Positions 4,702-8,061 of a DNA stretch of 8,061 nt are shown in pieces. The position numbers and the translations under genes are program-made. Below the pieces are notes generated by a model. It made no database searches and was not told the DNA's origin. It saw nothing but the letters and a program-made list of their open reading frames with translations. This DNA is from JAYEHK01 sp034659475 (GTDB lineage Bacteria; Bacillota; Syntrophomonadia; Syntrophomonadales; Syntrophomonadaceae): positions 1 to 8,061 of the forward strand of contig JAYEHK010000179.1 in assembly GCA_034659475.1 (NCBI GenBank). Direction: 5' to 3'. Numbering within the stretch: the stretch's first letter is position 1; each line of letters begins with the position of its first letter.

Positions 4702-6324
4702 TTATTGTGGCAAGCGGCCAAGGCTAGCTTGCACCAGTAGTCGCATGGTTATCCAGTAATTTCGCTCCGAGCGGGAAGGTGCTGAGTGGATACGCAAGCC
4801 GCAGGTCTTTTCCGAAGCCCACCAGTCGCAACCCAGTTTGCCTCGTTCCAGGTTTCTTTCTATCTCACTGATGGTTTTGGAACTCCAAGCTTTTCGATGG
4901 GCATAAGCCAGAACTCGATCAGCTAAAGTCTGGTAGGCGGGATGAAGGAAGGACTGGCTCTCCTGCTCATAAGCCAGGTCAAGCACCGGAATTATCCCCG
5001 CCAACTCCTGGCTTATGTCAGCGAGCAATTCCTGTTCTTCGTTAGATGAACCTATATAGAGGTAATACAAGCAGGCAGTATGATCTTGCCCTGAACGACG
5101 TAATATCCTGCCCAGCCGCTGAATACGTTGCCGACTACTACTAGTGGAAGAAGCAATTATGCCAACATCGGTTTCTGGCACATTCAGGCCTTCATCCAAT
5201 GCTCGGCAACTCACCAATATACGGATTTCCGAGTTTTGATATTTACGCAGCATGTTTTTTCTACTCCCTTCATCCATTTCCGAATGGTAACGTCCTACTT
5301 GTCCGGGAAATTGCTGCTGTAATCGCTCATAGATAGCTTCGGCCACTTCAATTCTTTCATTAAATATCAATACTTTCGAAGTCTGCGGAATCTGGGTGAG
5401 CAGGTTCTGCACACAACTTATTCGAGACTCGGCCCGATAGACTACATCTTTGCGATTGATAGCCAGGACGAGTACTGATCGAGCCAGACCTGCTACGCTG
5501 GAATCTTCAGATCCCTGGGCCAACTGTTCTAGAGTGGCAAAAAACCGCTGGCTGCTTAAGCCGTTCAGGGATGGGCAGCGATGCATTAATGTTTCCAGGG
5601 CTCGAGTAAGCTGCTCACTTAAGTCCAGATATTGTTCTTCTTCATACTGCGTAAACTTTAACTTCAGATTAAAGATAGAGAAAGAGCTAATAATATTCGC
5701 ATTTAGAGCATCGGCAAATCCATATTTAAATATCTCGGGGCCTAGTGCCGGAACTAGTTTCTTCTGGTAAGCTGATGTTTCTGGAGTGGCTGATAATCCC
5801 AGAGAATAATAATGCGAAGGTACAACACCCGCGGGAAATTTTTTCACGAAATCAAATATACGTGAATTTTCCGGGCTGCTATAATGATGACATTCATCAG
5901 CAATGAGCAATATGGCATGACCTTCCCGGTAGTCTTTCAACAAATGCCGGGCCAATGTGTAACGGGCTGAGTTCACAACATAGATCATATACTTGCAGTG
6001 GGGAGAATCTTTGTACACCCCCGAATAAATACCAATATCTTCACGGGAGATATCTAGATCGTTTTTCAGAGACTGAGACCACTGATTTGCAAGAAACACT
6101 TTGGGAACTACAATTTTGATTTTCAAACTATGCCCAAGCTCTGAGGATAATGCGTATTCCAGCCTGGCAATTGCCCCCAGAGCCAGTACGGTTTTCCCAG
6201 CACCAGTGACTACGTTTACAATGCCTCGCCCTTGGTTCTGAAACCAAATATTCAGGCATTCCACCTGCCAGGGAAACAAATCTTTGCGTAGCGAACCATA
6301 AATATTGGAACCGGAGGTTACCAT
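4702..6324 (-). CDS. Superfamily II DEAD/DEAH-type helicase, XPB/SSL2-like, 540 aa
   Basis: This is an ATP-dependent nucleic-acid translocase or helicase. Numbered from the upstream GTG (6336), motifs appear in order: FPWQVECLNIW (Q-like region, 21-31), Walker A TGAGKT (44-49), Ia-like VVPKVFLANQW (76-86), Walker B/motif II DECHH (147-151), motif III LSATP (181-185), motif IV VLIFNERIEVAE (322-333), motif V SCRALDEGLNVPETD (376-390), and motif VI QRIQRLGRILRR (403-414) with its arginine finger. This pattern matches the COG1061 (SSL2/RAD25) group. The last 110 residues are unassigned. ATG 6324 is preferred over GTG 6336 because AGGTGAG lies 6 nt before it. All catalytic motifs are intact. It is divergent from the coiled-coil and BrxD-like genes across a shared control region, suggesting a functional link; helicases of this type occur in BREX, DISARM and other defence loci, but a lone repair or housekeeping role cannot be excluded. 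Confidence 0.9.
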   Translation of the reverse strand: MVTSGSNIYGSLRKDLFPWQVECLNIWFQNQGRGIVNVVTGAGKTVLALGAIARLEYALSSELGHSLKIKIVVPKVFLANQWSQSLKNDLDISREDIGIYSGVYKDSPHCKYMIYVVNSARYTLARHLLKDYREGHAILLIADECHHYSSPENSRIFDFVKKFPAGVVPSHYYSLGLSATPETSAYQKKLVPALGPEIFKYGFADALNANIISSFSIFNLKLKFTQYEEEQYLDLSEQLTRALETLMHRCPSLNGLSSQRFFATLEQLAQGSEDSSVAGLARSVLVLAINRKDVVYRAESRISCVQNLLTQIPQTSKVLIFNERIEVAEAIYERLQQQFPGQVGRYHSEMDEGSRKNMLRKYQNSEIRILVSCRALDEGLNVPETDVGIIASSTSSSRQRIQRLGRILRRSGQDHTACLYYLYIGSSNEEQELLADISQELAGIIPVLDLAYEQESQSFLHPAYQTLADRVLAYAHRKAWSSKTISEIERNLERGKLGCDWWASEKTCGLRIHSAPSRSERNYWITMRLLVQASLGRLPQ

Positions 6325-6611
6325 GTTTTTTCTCACCTATTCTCTATAATTTTATTACATCTTGTTTATAATCTTAGTATGACATCATTGGATTATTGCG
6401 GCAAGATCAATAATTTGGGGTTAGACTTCCAGATATTGTTATGGGCCATTGGGACGCAAACGTGCAGGAAATAATTACGGGGTGTCGAAATTAATTTAAA
6501 GACTTTAAAAAAGGAGCACCATCTAAGTATAATTGCAAAAAAGGATTCCTGTGAAAGTTGATTTTTCAGACGACAGTCAAAATAAATTGATTACATAAAG
6601 GAGCGATTGAA
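6325..6611. promoter_or_regulatory. Divergent control region with promoter boxes and two dyads
   Basis: This 287-bp spacer separates the helicase from the plus-strand operon. Plus strand: a perfect TATAAT (6528-6533) with TTTAAA (6504-6509) 18 bp upstream gives a start near 6540. The perfect odd palindrome TTTAAAG-a-CTTTAAA (6495-6509) covers that -35. Minus strand: a weak pair, TTGCCG (6404-6399) and CATACT (6381-6376) at 17 bp, has its -35 inside the dyad ATTATTG-N9-CAATAAT (6392-6414). The two dyads differ in sequence, so two regulators or none may be involved. AAAGGAG (6597-6603) is the ribosome site for the 6612 gene. No gene is supported inside. Confidence 0.45.
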
Positions 6612-7424
6612 ATGGCGGATTATGAGGAGTTATTTAAACAGGTGCTACTATCGGAAAAGGATTTAAAGGATAAGATCCGTAACCTGCAAAAACTATTTAA
6701 GAGCCTGAGTAAAGATTTAGATAAAGGGGATCTCAAGAGTTGGACTCAAGATATAGCAGCCATGCGCAGTCTCTTGCAGGAACAGGAATCATTACTGACT
6801 AGCATGCAGGGCCAGGTTGATGATTTCGGGGTTAGGTCCTATGTGGAAAACGGAGACTTCGCAGAACAGATGCTGGACTATTGTCAAAGCCTGGGGGTTG
6901 ACGTAAAGGGTGACTTTCCCAATTACGAAATGTTTCCTTTCCGAGTCAAGGTGGACACTGAAAACTTGGATTTATATCTGGATCGCAAACGGGTTCAGTG
7001 TTTACGTCCCCAAGCCTTTGTGCAGAAGGTAAAGACCAATCGGGATAAACTGCTGCGAGTCTCTTTTGATCCTCGTGTTTTTATCAAGGAATTGGCAGCT
7101 GCTTATGATCTGGCGTTCTTGCAACAAAATAAGGATAAATCGCAAGCTACATCGGTGGGAGACATTTATCTGAAAAGCCTCTACAATTTCTTGACCCCTA
7201 TGCGGAGATTCCGCAGAGACTACGACCAGCAAAGCTTTGCTTTTGACCTGGCCCGGCTTTATGCCTCGGATCTGCATTCCACTGAGGATGGACGGCAGTT
7301 CCAGTTTGGTCCCAGCCGTAACATAAATAAGGCTATCCGCATTCTTGATCAGGATGGCCGAGAGCAATATCTAGCCACCATTCGCTTTTTCGAAGCGGCC
7401 GCAACTGAAACTGCTTTGAGCTAA
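6612..7424 (+). CDS. Uncharacterised protein with helical N-terminus, first gene of the ATPase operon, 270 aa
   Basis: I cannot name a family. Residues 1-70 are charged and helical with heptad-like leucines (KDLKDKIRNLQKLFKSLSKDL, SLLQEQESLLTSM), so a coiled coil or helical bundle is likely. A middle part, about 95-135, looks beta-rich (FPNYEMFPFRVKVDTENLDLYLDRKRV), and the C-terminal half is helical and rich in Arg, Asp and aromatic residues (PMRRFRRDYDQQSFAFDLARLYASDL). There is no signal peptide, membrane span, Walker motif or obvious nuclease motif. ATG 6612 has AAAGGAG 8 nt upstream. The next gene starts 15 nt after its stop, so the two are cotranscribed and their products probably work together. 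By position it may be a small partner or regulatory subunit of the BrxC/D-like ATPase, possibly bridging it to DNA or to other products encoded to the right; that is inference. Confidence 0.85.
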   Translation: MADYEELFKQVLLSEKDLKDKIRNLQKLFKSLSKDLDKGDLKSWTQDIAAMRSLLQEQESLLTSMQGQVDDFGVRSYVENGDFAEQMLDYCQSLGVDVKGDFPNYEMFPFRVKVDTENLDLYLDRKRVQCLRPQAFVQKVKTNRDKLLRVSFDPRVFIKELAAAYDLAFLQQNKDKSQATSVGDIYLKSLYNFLTPMRRFRRDYDQQSFAFDLARLYASDLHSTEDGRQFQFGPSRNINKAIRILDQDGREQYLATIRFFEAAATETALS

Positions 7425-7439
7425 TAGGGAGGAATAGCT

Positions 7440-8061
7440 GTGGAAAATGATATTAAATCAGCCCTCGCTCTTTTAAAACAGGGACAGGCTCCTGGTAATC
7501 GTGAAATTCTGCAGGAGATATCTGTGGGTAGTGATTTCATATTAGATTTTTGGAAGGAAAAATATCTGGCTAACTATCTGTCCCAGGGAGGCAGCAAGAT
7601 AAAGTTTTTAACCGGTCGAACCGGAAGTGGCAGAACTCATTTCTTGGAAATGCTGGCTATGGAAGCAGAAAACATGGGATATATCCCGGTTAGCCTTTCG
7701 GCTCGGGAAATATGGATCCACGATTTTAAAGAAATCTATGTGGCGGTTTTACGCCAGGTCAACCTGATGGAGTGCTTGCAACCATGCTGTTGCGAGATCA
7801 TTCGGCAGTTGGGTTATAATCCGGCTGACATTCCCGAGGATACGACTTTTGTTGACTATCTGTCCAGCCAGGGACAGCTAGATCCTTTGACCAAACGGGA
7901 AATACGCCAGCAACTCGAACAACTATTTCTGGCCAACCCGCTTATAGACAATAACTTTGCTCTAGCCTGCTCCCTATTGACCGGAAGTTTACTGGGACAC
8001 CCCACTCTGGAGGAACCCAGCCGCCGCCTGTTGCTCTTATGGTTGGAAGGAAGCCGGGAGG
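7440..8061 (+). CDS. BrxC/BrxD-like (DUF2791) P-loop ATPase, N-terminal 207 residues, runs off the edge
   Basis: GTG 7440 is the start, with AGGGAGGAA 5 nt upstream. The sequence follows the layout I know from the BREX ATP-binding family (Pfam DUF2791): a short helix (DIKSALALLKQGQAPGNREI), an ISVGSDFI segment, then the P-loop GRTGSGRTHF at residues 59-68, followed by EAENMGYIPVSLS, where the family has the A-x-x-GF strand. The canonical Walker A lysine is arginine here (R65, codon AGA), which would be expected to weaken or abolish ATP hydrolysis unless the family member is adapted to it. Walker B and sensor motifs would lie beyond the window. Family members are usually over 400 aa, so about half is seen. 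BrxC/BrxD ATPases act in phage-exclusion loci, and DUF2791 ATPases have also been linked with TerB-domain proteins and helicases. The tight operon with the 270-aa gene and the divergent helicase fits such a system. Confidence 0.8.
   Translation, partial: MENDIKSALALLKQGQAPGNREILQEISVGSDFILDFWKEKYLANYLSQGGSKIKFLTGRTGSGRTHFLEMLAMEAENMGYIPVSLSAREIWIHDFKEIYVAVLRQVNLMECLQPCCCEIIRQLGYNPADIPEDTTFVDYLSSQGQLDPLTKREIRQQLEQLFLANPLIDNNFALACSLLTGSLLGHPTLEEPSRRLLLLWLEGSRE

Noticed and set aside
5128..5770. Plus-strand frames opposite the helicase
   Set aside because: Antisense to conserved helicase motifs.
6322..6336. GTG 6336 as the helicase start
   Set aside because: It has no convincing ribosome site, whereas AGGTGAG is well placed for ATG 6324.
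6379..6474. 31-codon plus-strand frame in the divergent spacer
   Set aside because: No ribosome binding site and it overlaps the proposed helicase promoter.
7002..7367. 121-codon minus-strand frame opposite the 270-aa gene
   Set aside because: Antisense to a gene with a good ribosome site in a clear operon; no start signal of its own.
1..8061. CRISPR array, rRNA, toxin-antitoxin pair or plasmid origin
   Set aside because: No regularly spaced repeats, rRNA-like sequence, small paired toxin genes or iteron array were seen.

Overview
The window looks like an accessory region of a low-to-moderate GC Gram-positive chromosome, probably an anaerobic member of the Clostridia (Peptococcaceae or Syntrophomonadaceae type). 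This is an inference from strong AGGAGG-type ribosome binding sites, frequent alternative start codons, a Firmicute-style REP-associated tyrosine transposase, and the AAGAACCGTCCCT-type repeat next to it. No housekeeping gene fixes the species.

Left edge (1-420): a short open end of a possible gene, then on the minus strand the 3' part of a tRNA-Leu(GAG), from the anticodon stem to the encoded CCA, followed by its own intrinsic terminator. The 5' half of the tRNA is absent. This is what integration into a tRNA gene leaves at the far junction, so the DNA to the right of about 330 is probably an island whose other end lies outside the window. A plus-strand terminator (371-420) follows.

Middle (470-4680): an orphan AT-rich gene of unknown function (576-1205) has a promoter, two good ribosome binding sites and a perfect 14-bp inverted repeat between them. 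Next comes an IS91-like unit on the minus strand: a tyrosine recombinase with a complete catalytic set (2602-3477), overlapping by 8 nt an IS91-family HUH (Y2) transposase (1458-2609). The transposase frame is open except for one UGA, which falls exactly on a zinc-finger cysteine of the CRNRHCPxC motif and is followed by a small bSECIS-like hairpin. A REP-associated Y1 transposase (RAYT, 3806-4630) points the other way, with REP-like sequence just downstream and a 13-bp inverted copy 3.5 kb away inside the end of the orphan gene.

Right part (4702-8061): an XPB/SSL2-like superfamily II helicase (minus strand) is divergent from a two-gene plus-strand operon. The operon holds a 270-aa protein with a helical, coiled-coil-prone N-terminus and no family I recognise, then the N-terminal 207 residues of a BrxC/BrxD-like (DUF2791) P-loop ATPase whose Walker A lysine is arginine. 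The 287-bp divergent spacer carries promoter-like boxes and two dyads placed over the -35 regions. Together these genes look like one edge of a BREX-like or related anti-mobile-element locus continuing to the right. The helicase and ATPase assignments rest on visible motifs; the defence role is inferred from family and context. The most unusual items are the UGA-for-Cys transposase, the altered Walker A motif in an apparently new gene combination, and the split tRNA-Leu junction.
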